NCBI GenBank assembly: GCA_905182835.1
Contig: CAJJDI010000038.1
Coordinates: 1-46,775 of the forward strand
Source of the DNA: an uncultured Flavobacteriaceae bacterium
GTDB taxonomy: Bacteria; Bacteroidota; Bacteroidia; Flavobacteriales; Flavobacteriaceae
Length of the DNA stretch: 46,775 nt
Reading direction: 5' to 3'
Positions 1 to 8,303 of the stretch are shown here, in pieces. A program made the translations under genes and the position numbers. The notes below the pieces were generated by a model. That model saw nothing but the letters and a program-made list of their open reading frames with translations. It had not been told where the DNA came from and did not search any database. Position 1 is the first letter of the stretch; each line of letters opens with the position of its first letter.

Positions 1-1
1 T

Positions 2-703
2 ATGCCAATTCAAACACCTAATCAAAAAGTTAGTCAAGTAAAAAAAATAGGCAAGGATAACATTAAGGTAGTTTTAATTGGGGATAATTATGATGAAGCG
101 CATAATGCTGCAGTTTCTTTTTGTGAATCTAATCATCAAACATATATTCATCCATTTGATGATATAGATGTTATAACTGGTCAAGGCACTTTGTTTTTAG
201 AGATCATTCAACAAGCTCCCAGAGAATTAGATTATTTATTTGTTCCAATTGGTGGAGGTGGATTGATATCGGGTGCAATTTCAGTATTCAAGCAATTATC
301 TCCAAACACAAAAATTATTGGGATTGAAACAATGGGAGCTCCAGCAATGAATAATTCTTTAGAAAATGGTAAAAACATTACTTTAGATTCTATAGATACT
401 TTTGTTGATGGCGCTTGTGTGAAAAGAGTAGGGGAGATATCATTTAAATTTTGCAAAGAATATTTGGATGATATAATTTTGATTAATGAAGGGGAAATAT
501 GTCACACTCTAATAGATCTTTATAATAATGAACATATTGAAGTTGAGCTTGCTGGAGCAATGTCTGTAAGTGCTTTAAACAAATATTCAAATAAAATTAT
601 TGGTAAAAATGTAGCTTGTATTATATGTGGAGCTAACAATGATAAAAGTAGAATGCCTGAAATCAAGAAAAAAGCGATTCTCTGGAAAAAATCTAAAAAA
701 TAA
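2..703 (+). CDS. ilvA: Threonine ammonia-lyase, 5'-truncated by the window edge; catalytic domain only
   Basis: Deaminates threonine to 2-oxobutanoate, the first committed step to isoleucine, using PLP. Only the C-terminal 233 residues are present; the PLP lysine lies upstream of the window. Visible signatures are the glycine-rich phosphate-binding loop GGGGLISG (about residues 83-90), the IHPFDD segment, and the ICGANNDKSRMPEIK segment that closes the catalytic fold in short IlvA proteins. Bacteroidota and Bacillus IlvA normally continue with an ACT-like regulatory domain (a YEGLKHYF... start), but here the frame stops about 10 residues after the catalytic core, and the 91 bp before the next gene leave no room for that domain in any frame. 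It sits where flavobacteria place ilvA, before the leu genes. A catabolic TdcB-like role is an alternative, less likely from context. Confidence 0.88.
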   Translation: MPIQTPNQKVSQVKKIGKDNIKVVLIGDNYDEAHNAAVSFCESNHQTYIHPFDDIDVITGQGTLFLEIIQQAPRELDYLFVPIGGGGLISGAISVFKQLSPNTKIIGIETMGAPAMNNSLENGKNITLDSIDTFVDGACVKRVGEISFKFCKEYLDDIILINEGEICHTLIDLYNNEHIEVELAGAMSVSALNKYSNKIIGKNVACIICGANNDKSRMPEIKKKAILWKKSKK

Positions 704-719
704 AATTAATTATCAACAC

Positions 720-742
720 TAAAACGTTTGAGTTTTATTTTT
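720..742 (+). terminator. Weak candidate terminator after ilvA
   Basis: A 6-bp inverted repeat TAAAAC / GTTTTA (720-725 and 732-737) with a 6-nt loop is followed by five T residues (738-742). The stem is AT-rich and short, so this is only suggestive. The rest of the 704-794 gap shows nothing else convincing. Confidence 0.3.
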
Positions 743-794
743 CTTGAGTTATAAAGTACTTTTTATTTAAATTGAGCTTTAAATTTTAATATCT

Positions 795-2216
795 ATGAAA
801 AAGTTAAATATATTTCTTTGTTTATTATTTATATCAATGCAATCTTGCAATTATAAATCGGGAGAATCAATACAGGATACAACATTAATAGATCCAATTA
901 CAAATGAAGTCATAGAGACCTCAGTTTTATATGAGGTAAATATTCGTCAATATTCGAAGGAGGGTACTTTTTCAGCTTTTTCTAAAGATATTCCAGGGTT
1001 GAAAACTCTTGGTGTAAAAATTATTTGGCTTATGCCTATCTTTCCTATTTCTGAAACTAAGCGAAAAGCTACTGGTGGAGAGTTTGCTAATTTAATTCAA
1101 GACCCTTTTGTGAGGGATAGAATGTTAGGTAGCTACTATGCAGTTTCAGACTATACTAAAGTTAATACAGAGTTTGGCTCCATAGAGGATTTTAGACACT
1201 TGATTAATGAAGCTCATAAAAATGATATGTACGTTATTTTGGATTGGGTACCTAATCATACTGGTTGGGATCACAGTTGGATTACATCAAATCCTGAATA
1301 TTATACTCAAGATAAAAATGGAAACATAATTGACCCTATTAATCCTGATACTGGAGAGTCCTGGGGTTGGCAAGATGTAGCAGATTTAGATTACACTAAT
1401 TATGAGATGAGAGATCAGATGTTGAGCGACATGAAATATTGGGTTGAAAAAGAAAATATTGATGGATTTAGGTGTGATGTAGCTGGGGCTGTGCCTTTAG
1501 ATTTTTGGGAATCAACGATCAAAGAGTTAAGGTCGAAAAAATCACTTTTTATGTTAGCAGAAGCTCATGAGTCAGAACTTGTTAAAGGGAGTCATTTATT
1601 TGATATGGTTTACGGATGGGATAGACATCATACGTTTAATAAAATGGCTAAGTCTGAAAAAGCTCCGGAATTATGGAGAGAAAGTATTGGTAAAGACCTT
1701 AGTCGATATGAAGTTGATGATATTTTAATGAATTTCGTCACTAATCATGATGAAAACTCTTGGAATGGCACAGTTAGAGAGCGTTTGTCCGACGCTTCCG
1801 AGGTGCTTACTGCTTTGAGTTTTTTAGCACCAGGAATGCCTTTAATTTATTCTGGACAAGAGTATGATTTGGACCACCGCTTGTTATTTTTTGAAAAAGA
1901 TCAAATTCCTAAAGAAAAAAAATTAATGTGGCCTCTACTAGAAAATTTGGCTAAATTAAAAAATAATAACCCTGCATTAAATGGGGGTAAAAATCCTGCG
2001 ATGTATGAAAATATTGATTTAACTAACTCAAAGGTTCTTGCATTTAATAGAGTCAAAAACAAAAATAAAGTAACTTTTGTTGCGAATTTTTCAAATAGTG
2101 CTCAGGCTGTGAATAATCCAAGTTTTGGATCGAAAGATTATATTACAAATATACCTGAGAATGATAATATATTAAATTTAAGTCCTTGGAGTTTTAGAAT
2201 ATTGATTAAGAATTAA
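795..2216 (+). CDS. GH13 alpha-amylase-family lipoprotein
   Basis: Predicted alpha-glucan-acting glycoside hydrolase, exported and lipid-anchored. The N-terminus is a type II signal peptide with the lipidated cysteine at C18 (SMQSC). All four GH13 regions are present in order: DWVPNH (150-155), GFRCDVAG with the nucleophile D228, MLAEAHE with the acid/base E256, and TNHDEN with the transition-state stabiliser D319. A short C-terminal beta domain follows (about 400-473). At 473 residues it has no extra carbohydrate-binding module. There is no SusC/SusD pair or other glycan gene nearby; it is inserted between ilvA and leuA, so substrate and role (starch or storage-glucan oligomers) cannot be read from context. 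Start chosen as the ATG giving the complete signal peptide. Confidence 0.88.
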   Translation: MKKLNIFLCLLFISMQSCNYKSGESIQDTTLIDPITNEVIETSVLYEVNIRQYSKEGTFSAFSKDIPGLKTLGVKIIWLMPIFPISETKRKATGGEFANLIQDPFVRDRMLGSYYAVSDYTKVNTEFGSIEDFRHLINEAHKNDMYVILDWVPNHTGWDHSWITSNPEYYTQDKNGNIIDPINPDTGESWGWQDVADLDYTNYEMRDQMLSDMKYWVEKENIDGFRCDVAGAVPLDFWESTIKELRSKKSLFMLAEAHESELVKGSHLFDMVYGWDRHHTFNKMAKSEKAPELWRESIGKDLSRYEVDDILMNFVTNHDENSWNGTVRERLSDASEVLTALSFLAPGMPLIYSGQEYDLDHRLLFFEKDQIPKEKKLMWPLLENLAKLKNNNPALNGGKNPAMYENIDLTNSKVLAFNRVKNKNKVTFVANFSNSAQAVNNPSFGSKDYITNIPENDNILNLSPWSFRILIKN

Positions 2217-2333
2217 TATACTTATTCTCTATTCTTTATTTTCATAAATCATATTTATAAAATCTTTCTATTTCTTAGTTAAAATTCACTATTTTTATTC
2301 TTCACATTTTTTTATAGAATATAACTACTTTAC

Positions 2334-3485
2334 ATGGGTAAACAAACAGTTAAAATATTTGACACTTCTTTGAGAGACGGGGAACAAGTTCCTGGTTGTA
2401 AGCTTAATACATCTCAAAAGGTTATAATCGCCCAAAAATTAGAGGATCTTGGAGTCGATGTTATAGAAGCAGGTTTTCCTGTGTCAAGTCCAGGAGATTT
2501 TAATTCTGTAGTTGAGATTTCAAAAATCATAAAAAACACTACAGTTTGTGCGCTTTCTAGAGCTGTTGAAAATGATATTAAAATTGCTGGTGAGGCTTTA
2601 AAATACGCTAAACTCCCAAGAATACACACTGGTATAGGTACGTCAGATTCACATATCAAGTATAAGTTCAACTCTACTCGAGATAAAATTATTGAATCGG
2701 GGTATAATGCTGTTAAGTATGCTAAAACATTTGTTGAAGATGTGGAGTTTTATGCGGAAGATGCTGGTAGAACTGATAATGAATTTTTGGCAAAAGTTTG
2801 TGAAAAAATGATAGAAGCAGGTGCTACGGTTTTAAACATCCCTGATACTACAGGATACTGTTTACCTGAAGAGTATGGTGAGAAAATAAAGTATCTTTTT
2901 GAGAATGTTAAAAATATAGATAAGGCAATTATTTCATGTCATTGTCATAATGATTTAGGATTAGCAACCGCTAATTCAATTGCTGGGATAACAAATGGAG
3001 CAAGACAAATTGAATGCACAATTAATGGTATAGGGGAAAGAGCTGGAAACACATCTTTGGAAGAAGTTGTAATGATTATGAAACAACACGAAAACCTAAA
3101 TTTAGATACCAATATAAACACTAAACTTTTATATGAGACAAGTAAATTAGTTTCTGAAAGTATGGGTATGTTTGTTCAGCCTAATAAAGCTATTGTTGGT
3201 GCTAATGCCTTTGCACATAGTTCTGGAATTCATCAAGATGGTGTAATAAAAAACAGAGAAACATATGAGATTATTGATCCATATGATGTAGGGGTTAATA
3301 AATCATCTATTATACTGACAGCAAGAAGTGGTAGATCGGCTTTAGCTTACCGTGCTAAATTGGTTGGTTTTGATTTATCTAAAGATGAACTTGATTTAGT
3401 CTACCCAGAATTTCTAAAATTTGCGGATAGTAATAAAAGTGTTTTAGATAAAGATATCCCGAAAATTATAAACAACATTTTATAG
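2334..3485 (+). CDS. leuA: 2-isopropylmalate synthase, short form without regulatory domain
   Basis: Condenses acetyl-CoA with 2-oxoisovalerate, the first leucine-specific step. HMGL-like TIM barrel: DTSLRDGEQ (10-18) with catalytic R14 and metal ligand D15, the metal motif CHCHND (H203, H205), the NGIGERAGN loop (231-239) and SGIHQDG (297-303). At 383 residues it ends after the linker subdomain and lacks the roughly 110-residue LeuA dimer domain that binds leucine in long enzymes. It heads leuA-leuC-leuD-cimA-leuB, with gaps of only 5-15 bp. The 117-bp gap upstream is AT-rich; I found no confident promoter or leader peptide in it. Confidence 0.92.
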   Translation: MGKQTVKIFDTSLRDGEQVPGCKLNTSQKVIIAQKLEDLGVDVIEAGFPVSSPGDFNSVVEISKIIKNTTVCALSRAVENDIKIAGEALKYAKLPRIHTGIGTSDSHIKYKFNSTRDKIIESGYNAVKYAKTFVEDVEFYAEDAGRTDNEFLAKVCEKMIEAGATVLNIPDTTGYCLPEEYGEKIKYLFENVKNIDKAIISCHCHNDLGLATANSIAGITNGARQIECTINGIGERAGNTSLEEVVMIMKQHENLNLDTNINTKLLYETSKLVSESMGMFVQPNKAIVGANAFAHSSGIHQDGVIKNRETYEIIDPYDVGVNKSSIILTARSGRSALAYRAKLVGFDLSKDELDLVYPEFLKFADSNKSVLDKDIPKIINNIL

Positions 3486-3500
3486 ATAATAAACGAAATT

Positions 3501-4895
3501 ATGAGCACTACTTTATTCGATAAAGTTTGGGATTCACATGTGGTAAATAAAATTTCTAATGGCCCAGATGTTTTATTTATAGACAGACATCTGATTCATG
3601 AAGTAACTAGTCCTGTCGCATTTATAGGCTTAAAAAATAGGGGTATAAAAGTTATGTACCCTGAGAAGACTTTCGCAACCGCTGATCACAACACGCCAAC
3701 TATAAACCAGCACCTTCCTGTGTTGGATGCGCTATCAGCAAATCAATTAAAAGTTCTAGAGCATAATTCGAATGAGCATGGAATATTATACTGGGGTTTA
3801 GGTCATAAGAAAAATGGAATTGTTCATGTAGTTGGACCTGAATATGGTATAACACAACCTGGTGCTACTATTGTATGTGGAGATTCGCATACATCAACTC
3901 ATGGAGCTTTTGGAGCAATTGCATTTGGAATTGGAACCTCAGAAGTTGAGATGGTTTTATCTACCCAATGTATTATGCAGCCTAAGCCAAAAAAAATGAG
4001 AATTACAATCAATGGTAATTTGTCTAAGGGAGTTACTCCAAAAGATGTTGCCTTGTACATTATTTCAAAACTAAGTACAGCTGGTGCTACAGGTTATTTT
4101 GTGGAATATTCTGGAGAAGTTTTTACAAAAATGTCCATGGAAGGTAGAATGACCGTGTGTAATTTAAGTATTGAGATGGGAGCTAGAGGAGGCATGATCG
4201 CTCCGGATAATAAAACTTTTGAATATATAAAAGACAGGGAATTTACTCCAAAGGCAGAGAAGTGGGAAAAGGCAATGGCGTATTGGAAAACATTAAAAAC
4301 TGATGATAGTGCTATTTTTGATAAAGAAATATCATTTGAAGGTGGTGTTATCACTCCAATGATAACATATGGTACTAATCCAGGAATGGGAATGGGAATT
4401 TCAAATGAAATTCCAAAAGTAAAAGATCAAAACTCAGCTTCTGCAAGTTATTTTAAATCTCTAAGTTATATGAACTATAATGAAGGAGAGTCTATGTTGG
4501 GAAAAAAAATAGACTTTGTTTTCTTAGGTAGCTGTACCAATGGTAGAATTGAAGATTTTAGAGATTTTGCAAAAATAATTAAAGGTAGAAAAAAAGCAGA
4601 TAATGTCACCGCTTGGTTAGTCCCAGGTTCTCACCTGGTTGAGAAAGCTATTAAGGATGAAGGTATTCTCAAAATTTTAAATGAATCTGGATTTGAACTT
4701 AGAGAACCAGGTTGTTCAGCTTGCTTAGCCATGAATGATGATAAAATACCAAGAGGTAAATATGCTGTTAGCACATCTAATAGAAATTTTGAAGGAAGAC
4801 AAGGTCAAGGGTCAAGAACGATTCTTGCAAGTCCATTAGTAGCGGCGGCCGCAGCAGTAACAGGAATTATAACAGATCCAAGAACTTTATTTTAA
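3501..4895 (+). CDS. leuC: 3-isopropylmalate dehydratase large subunit
   Basis: Large subunit of the aconitase-family isomerase that converts 2-isopropylmalate to 3-isopropylmalate; the same complex typically also processes citramalate. The three [4Fe-4S] ligands are visible as C345 (GSCTNGR) and C405 and C408 (CSACLA). The aconitase signatures [13 protein letters not shown] and [10 protein letters not shown] are also present. Length 464 is normal. It lies 15 bp after leuA and 5 bp before leuD, so LeuC and LeuD are probably co-translated. Confidence 0.95.
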   Translation: MSTTLFDKVWDSHVVNKISNGPDVLFIDRHLIHEVTSPVAFIGLKNRGIKVMYPEKTFATADHNTPTINQHLPVLDALSANQLKVLEHNSNEHGILYWGLGHKKNGIVHVVGPEYGITQPGATIVCGDSHTSTHGAFGAIAFGIGTSEVEMVLSTQCIMQPKPKKMRITINGNLSKGVTPKDVALYIISKLSTAGATGYFVEYSGEVFTKMSMEGRMTVCNLSIEMGARGGMIAPDNKTFEYIKDREFTPKAEKWEKAMAYWKTLKTDDSAIFDKEISFEGGVITPMITYGTNPGMGMGISNEIPKVKDQNSASASYFKSLSYMNYNEGESMLGKKIDFVFLGSCTNGRIEDFRDFAKIIKGRKKADNVTAWLVPGSHLVEKAIKDEGILKILNESGFELREPGCSACLAMNDDKIPRGKYAVSTSNRNFEGRQGQGSRTILASPLVAAAAAVTGIITDPRTLF

Positions 4896-4900
4896 TAAAT

Positions 4901-5497
4901 ATGGCTTACGATAAATTTACAATACTTACTAGTACATGTGTACCATTGCCAATTGAAAATGTAGATACAGATCAAATAATTCCGGCTAGATTCTTGAAAG
5001 CAATTGAAAGAAAAGGGTTTGGAGATAATTTGTTTAGAGATTGGAAATTTAATTCTGATAACACACCAAAAAAAGATTTTGTGTTAAACAACCCAACTTA
5101 TAAAGGTAAAATACTTGTTGGAGGTAAAAACTTTGGATCTGGTTCTTCTAGAGAACATGCAGCCTGGTCTATATACGACTATGGATTTAGATGTGTTATT
5201 TCTAGTTTTTTCGCAGATATTTTTAGCGCTAATTGTTTAAATATTGGTGTGCTTCCTGTAAGAGTTTCTGAAGAATTTTTAAATGTAATTTTTGAGAGTA
5301 TATATAATAATCCAACCGTCGAACTTTTTGTTGATTTACCTAATCAAGTTGTTAGAATTCCTGAACTTAATCTTAGTGAATCATTTAACATCAATGATTA
5401 TAAAAAAAACAACATGTTAAATGGATATGATGATATTGATTATTTAATAAACATGAAAAAATCTATAACTGATTTTGCTAACACCACACCTCTCTAA
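4901..5497 (+). CDS. leuD: 3-isopropylmalate dehydratase small subunit
   Basis: Small swivelling-domain partner of LeuC. Signatures are ENVDTDQIIPARFLK near residues 19-33 and the loop GGKNFGSGSSREHAAWS. Its 198 residues are typical. It starts 5 bp after the leuC stop and is followed 8 bp later by the second HMGL-like synthase, whose citramalate product would use this same dehydratase. Confidence 0.95.
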   Translation: MAYDKFTILTSTCVPLPIENVDTDQIIPARFLKAIERKGFGDNLFRDWKFNSDNTPKKDFVLNNPTYKGKILVGGKNFGSGSSREHAAWSIYDYGFRCVISSFFADIFSANCLNIGVLPVRVSEEFLNVIFESIYNNPTVELFVDLPNQVVRIPELNLSESFNINDYKKNNMLNGYDDIDYLINMKKSITDFANTTPL

Positions 5498-5505
5498 TTC
5501 ACTTC

Positions 5506-7026
5506 ATGAACAGGACTATTGAAATAATGGATACTACTCTGCGAGATGGTGAGCAAACATCTGGCATGTCTTTTTCTTCTTCAGAAAAATTAACAATTGC
5601 TAAACTTCTTATTGAAGAGCTGAATGTTGATAGAATTGAAATAGCTTCAGCGAGAGTTTCTGAAGGTGAATTTCAGGCAGTTACAAATATTACTAATTGG
5701 GCAAAGAACAACAATTATTTAAACAGGATTGAGGTGTTATCTTTTGTGGATAACGGACTCTCTATTGAATGGTTAAGTAATGCTGGGGTAAAAGTTCAAA
5801 ATTTACTTACTAAAGGGTCACTTAATCACTTAACACATCAACTTAAAAAAACTCCAAAAGAGCATTTTCAAGATGTGTATAACTCAGTTTATTCTGCAAA
5901 TGAAATAGGGATCTCAACAAATGTATATTTGGAAGATTGGAGTAATGGGATGAGGCATTCTACAGATTATGTTTTTGAATATTTAGATTTTTTATCTAAG
6001 TTACCAATTCAACGAATTCTTTTGCCAGATACTCTAGGGGTACTAAGTCCAAAAGAAACTTATGATTACATTTCCTTAATTATTAATAAATACCCTGATA
6101 TACATTTTGATTTCCATGCTCATAATGATTATGATTTAAGTGTGTCAAATGTATTAGAAAGTTTAAATGCTGGCTGCCATGGCTTGCATCTTACTGTAAA
6201 TGGCATGGGAGAGAGAGCTGGCAATGCGCCGATGGCAAGTGTTGCGGCTGTAATAAGAGATTTTCTTCCTGACCTAAAAATTAATCTGCAAGAAAAGTCA
6301 TTATATAAGGTTAGTAATTTGGTTTCAGCATTTACTGGTTTTAAAATCCCTGCGAATAAACCAATTGTTGGAGAAAATGTTTTTACTCAAACTGCAGGAA
6401 TTCATGCTGATGGAGATAGTAAGAACAATTTATATTTTAATGATTTATTACCCGAGAGATTTGGAAGAACTAGAGAGTATGCTCTTGGAAAAACTTCTGG
6501 AAAAGCAAACATAAAAAAAAATCTAGAAAAATTAGGGATTACTTTAAATGAAGAAGATTTAAAAAAAATAACTAAACGAGTAATTGAATTAGGAGATAAA
6601 AAAGAAAAAGTTACTGCTGATGACTTACCTTATATAATTTCGGATGTATTAAGTAATTCCGTTAATAAAAAAAGAGTATTTGTAAGCTCATATTCTCTTA
6701 AACATACTATGGGAGAACATCCATCAGTTTATTTAGAGCTTAAAATTGATGATAAGTTTTATAATAAAACAGCAGTAGGTGATGGGCAGTTTAATGCGTT
6801 TATAAATGCTGTAAATGAAATATATAATACAAATAATTTAAAAATACCAAATTTAGTAGATTACTTGGTTACAATTCCTAGAGGAAGTACTTCAGATGCA
6901 TTATGTGAGACTATAATAACTTGGAGAAATAACACTAATGAATTTACTACACGTGGATTGGATTCGGATCAAACAGTTTCTGCTATAAAAGCAACTGAAA
7001 AAATGTTAAATATTATAATAAATTAA
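5506..7026 (+). CDS. cimA: (R)-citramalate synthase, Leptospira-type CimA, with C-terminal regulatory domain
   Basis: Predicted to condense acetyl-CoA with pyruvate, giving citramalate for threonine-independent isoleucine synthesis. Barrel motifs are DTTLRDGEQ (9-17), FHAHND (H204, H206) and NGMGERAGN; a LeuA-type dimer/regulatory domain occupies about 390-506. From memory, the sequence follows the Leptospira interrogans citramalate synthase closely (EIASARVS, NLLTKGSL, NVYLEDWSNG, ALGKTSGKA). The hydrophobic pyruvate-pocket residues described there (L81, L104, Y144) would correspond to L78, L101 and Y141 here. It lies between leuD and leuB, whose enzymes also serve the citramalate route. In automatic annotation it would probably be called a second 2-isopropylmalate synthase, which remains the alternative. 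Confidence 0.75.
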   Translation: MNRTIEIMDTTLRDGEQTSGMSFSSSEKLTIAKLLIEELNVDRIEIASARVSEGEFQAVTNITNWAKNNNYLNRIEVLSFVDNGLSIEWLSNAGVKVQNLLTKGSLNHLTHQLKKTPKEHFQDVYNSVYSANEIGISTNVYLEDWSNGMRHSTDYVFEYLDFLSKLPIQRILLPDTLGVLSPKETYDYISLIINKYPDIHFDFHAHNDYDLSVSNVLESLNAGCHGLHLTVNGMGERAGNAPMASVAAVIRDFLPDLKINLQEKSLYKVSNLVSAFTGFKIPANKPIVGENVFTQTAGIHADGDSKNNLYFNDLLPERFGRTREYALGKTSGKANIKKNLEKLGITLNEEDLKKITKRVIELGDKKEKVTADDLPYIISDVLSNSVNKKRVFVSSYSLKHTMGEHPSVYLELKIDDKFYNKTAVGDGQFNAFINAVNEIYNTNNLKIPNLVDYLVTIPRGSTSDALCETIITWRNNTNEFTTRGLDSDQTVSAIKATEKMLNIIIN

Positions 7027-7032
7027 GTATAA

Positions 7033-8097
7033 ATGAAATTAAACATAGCTCTTTTACCTGGAGATGGGATAGGTCCTGAAGTAATTGACCAGGCGGTCAA
7101 AGTTTCAAACTCTATTGCGACAAAATTTAATCATGAAATCACTTGGGTCAAAGCATTGGTCGGAGCTGCTGCAATTGATAAGTTCGGAGATCCTTATCCA
7201 AATGAAACTCATGAAATTTGCTTAAAAGCTGATGCAATTTTATTTGGAGCAATTGGTGATCCAAAATATGATAATGACCCTTCTGCAAAAGTTAGACCAG
7301 AACAAGGTTTACTAAAAATGCGAAAGGATTTGGGTTTATTTGCAAATGTTAGACCAACTTTCACCTTTCCTTCATTATTGGACAAGTCACCACTTAAAAA
7401 AGAAATAATTGAAGGAACAGATCTTGTTTTTCTAAGGGAACTTACTGGTGGAATATATTTCGGAAAAAGAGGTAGGTTAGACAATGGAAATACCGCTTAT
7501 GATACATGTACTTACAGTAGAGGTGAAATACAAAGAATAGCAAAAAAAGGATTTGATCTTGCTATGAAAAGATCAAAAAGACTTTGCTGTGTTGATAAAG
7601 CTAATGTGTTAGAGTCTTCTAGATTGTGGAGGGAAACGGTTCAGGCAATGGAAAAAGATTATCCAGAAGTTTCTGTTTCTTATGAATTTGTAGATGCCGT
7701 AGCTATGCGTTTAGTTCAATGGCCTAAATCTTATGATGTTTTAATTACTGAAAATTTATTTGGAGATATTCTAACAGATGAAGCTTCTGTAATATCCGGA
7801 TCTATGGGTCTTATGCCTTCTGCTTCAGTTGGGTTAAAAACATCTTTATATGAGCCTATTCATGGCTCTTACCCTCAGGCTGCAGGTAAAAACATAGCAA
7901 ATCCTCTAGCAACAATACTTTCTGCTGCAATGATGTTTGATGATGCATTTAAGTTAAAGGAAGAGGCGAGATTAATCAGACGAGTTGTAAATCTTTCATT
8001 AGAAAAATCAATTGTCACTGAAGATTTAACAAATGGAGAGAATAGCTACAGTACTAGTGAAGTTGGAACGTGGTTATCTAATGCAATTTTGAAGTAA
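7033..8097 (+). CDS. leuB: 3-isopropylmalate dehydrogenase
   Basis: NAD-dependent oxidative decarboxylation of 3-isopropylmalate (and, by family knowledge, of the homologous methylmalate from the citramalate branch). Isocitrate/isopropylmalate dehydrogenase signatures include LLPGDGIGPEV at the N-terminus, RPEQGLLKMRKDLGLFANVRP, ELTGGIYFGKRG and the metal/NAD region NLFGDILTDEAS followed by EPIHGSYPQAAGKNIANP. Length 354 is typical. It starts 6 bp after the cimA-like gene and ends the branched-chain operon. Confidence 0.95.
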   Translation: MKLNIALLPGDGIGPEVIDQAVKVSNSIATKFNHEITWVKALVGAAAIDKFGDPYPNETHEICLKADAILFGAIGDPKYDNDPSAKVRPEQGLLKMRKDLGLFANVRPTFTFPSLLDKSPLKKEIIEGTDLVFLRELTGGIYFGKRGRLDNGNTAYDTCTYSRGEIQRIAKKGFDLAMKRSKRLCCVDKANVLESSRLWRETVQAMEKDYPEVSVSYEFVDAVAMRLVQWPKSYDVLITENLFGDILTDEASVISGSMGLMPSASVGLKTSLYEPIHGSYPQAAGKNIANPLATILSAAMMFDDAFKLKEEARLIRRVVNLSLEKSIVTEDLTNGENSYSTSEVGTWLSNAILK

Positions 8098-8143
8098 CTT
8101 TGAATTAAATTTTATATTTATGTTAAAATATTAAAAATTTACA

Positions 8144-8151
8144 TACATTAG
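8144..8151 (+). promoter_or_regulatory. Possible -7 element of the aromatic operon promoter
   Basis: TACATTAG at 8144-8151 differs from the Bacteroidota -7 consensus TAnnTTTG at one position and sits about 20 bp before the leader-peptide ATG. No TTG element is visible at the expected upstream distance, so the call is weak. It is the best candidate in the gap after leuB. Confidence 0.25.
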
Positions 8152-8170
8152 AGCCGTAATTAATAGTAAT

Positions 8171-8254
8171 ATGACAAATCATTTAAAGAAATTTTATTAT
8201 CACTTTTATTATCACTTTTATTTTTTTGATAAGACAGAGGTCGTATATGTATAG
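8171..8254 (+). CDS. Phe/Tyr-rich leader peptide of the pheA operon
   Basis: A 27-codon ORF (ATG 8171, TAG 8252-8254). Residues 8-19 read FYYHFYYHFYFF, with five Phe and five Tyr codons in twelve positions; the whole peptide has 5 Phe, 6 Tyr and 3 His. It lies directly upstream of genes that synthesise Phe and Tyr and is followed by a terminator hairpin at the pheA start, as in known leader-peptide attenuators such as pheL of enterobacteria. Low Phe- or Tyr-tRNA charging would stall a ribosome at 8192-8227, leaving 8237-8249 free to pair with 8271-8282 and disrupt the terminator. A ribosome reaching the stop codon would cover 8237-8249 and favour termination. No Shine-Dalgarno is visible, which is normal in this phylum. 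A chance low-complexity ORF is the alternative. Confidence 0.82.
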   Translation: MTNHLKKFYYHFYYHFYFFDKTEVVYV

Positions 8255-8282
8255 TTTATAATTTAACATTTATATGAGTCTC
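8237..8282 (+). promoter_or_regulatory. Candidate antiterminator pairing
   Basis: Drawn by hand: 8237-8241 (GAGGT) pairs with 8278-8282, and 8244-8249 (TATATG) pairs with 8271-8276, separated by a small internal loop (8242-8243 against 8277). That makes eleven pairs, four of them G-U, around a 21-nt loop. The 3' arm contains the 5' arm of the terminator, so the two structures are mutually exclusive. The 5' arm lies within reach of a ribosome at the leader stop codon. Stability has not been computed. Confidence 0.5.
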
Positions 8283-8303
8283 GAAAATCGAGACTTTTTT
8301 TTT
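8277..8303 (+). terminator. Attenuator terminator hairpin abutting pheA
   Basis: Perfect 8-bp stem AGTCTCGA (8277-8284) with TCGAGACT (8288-8295), loop AAA, then an unbroken T-run to 8303. The pheA ATG follows at 8304 with no spacer. This is a textbook intrinsic terminator lying between the leader peptide and pheA, so it should act as the off state of an attenuator. Confidence 0.85.

Noticed and set aside
3501-5497. LeuCD as a true aconitase or homoaconitase
   Set aside because: Split large and small subunits of 464 and 198 residues within a leu operon, with leuA and leuB adjacent, fit isopropylmalate isomerase.
8274-8303. In-frame N-terminal extension of PheA, or a second mini leader with three Phe codons
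   Set aside because: The codons are the terminator stem-loop and its T-run, so the FFF is a by-product of the T-tract; the family start is at 8304.
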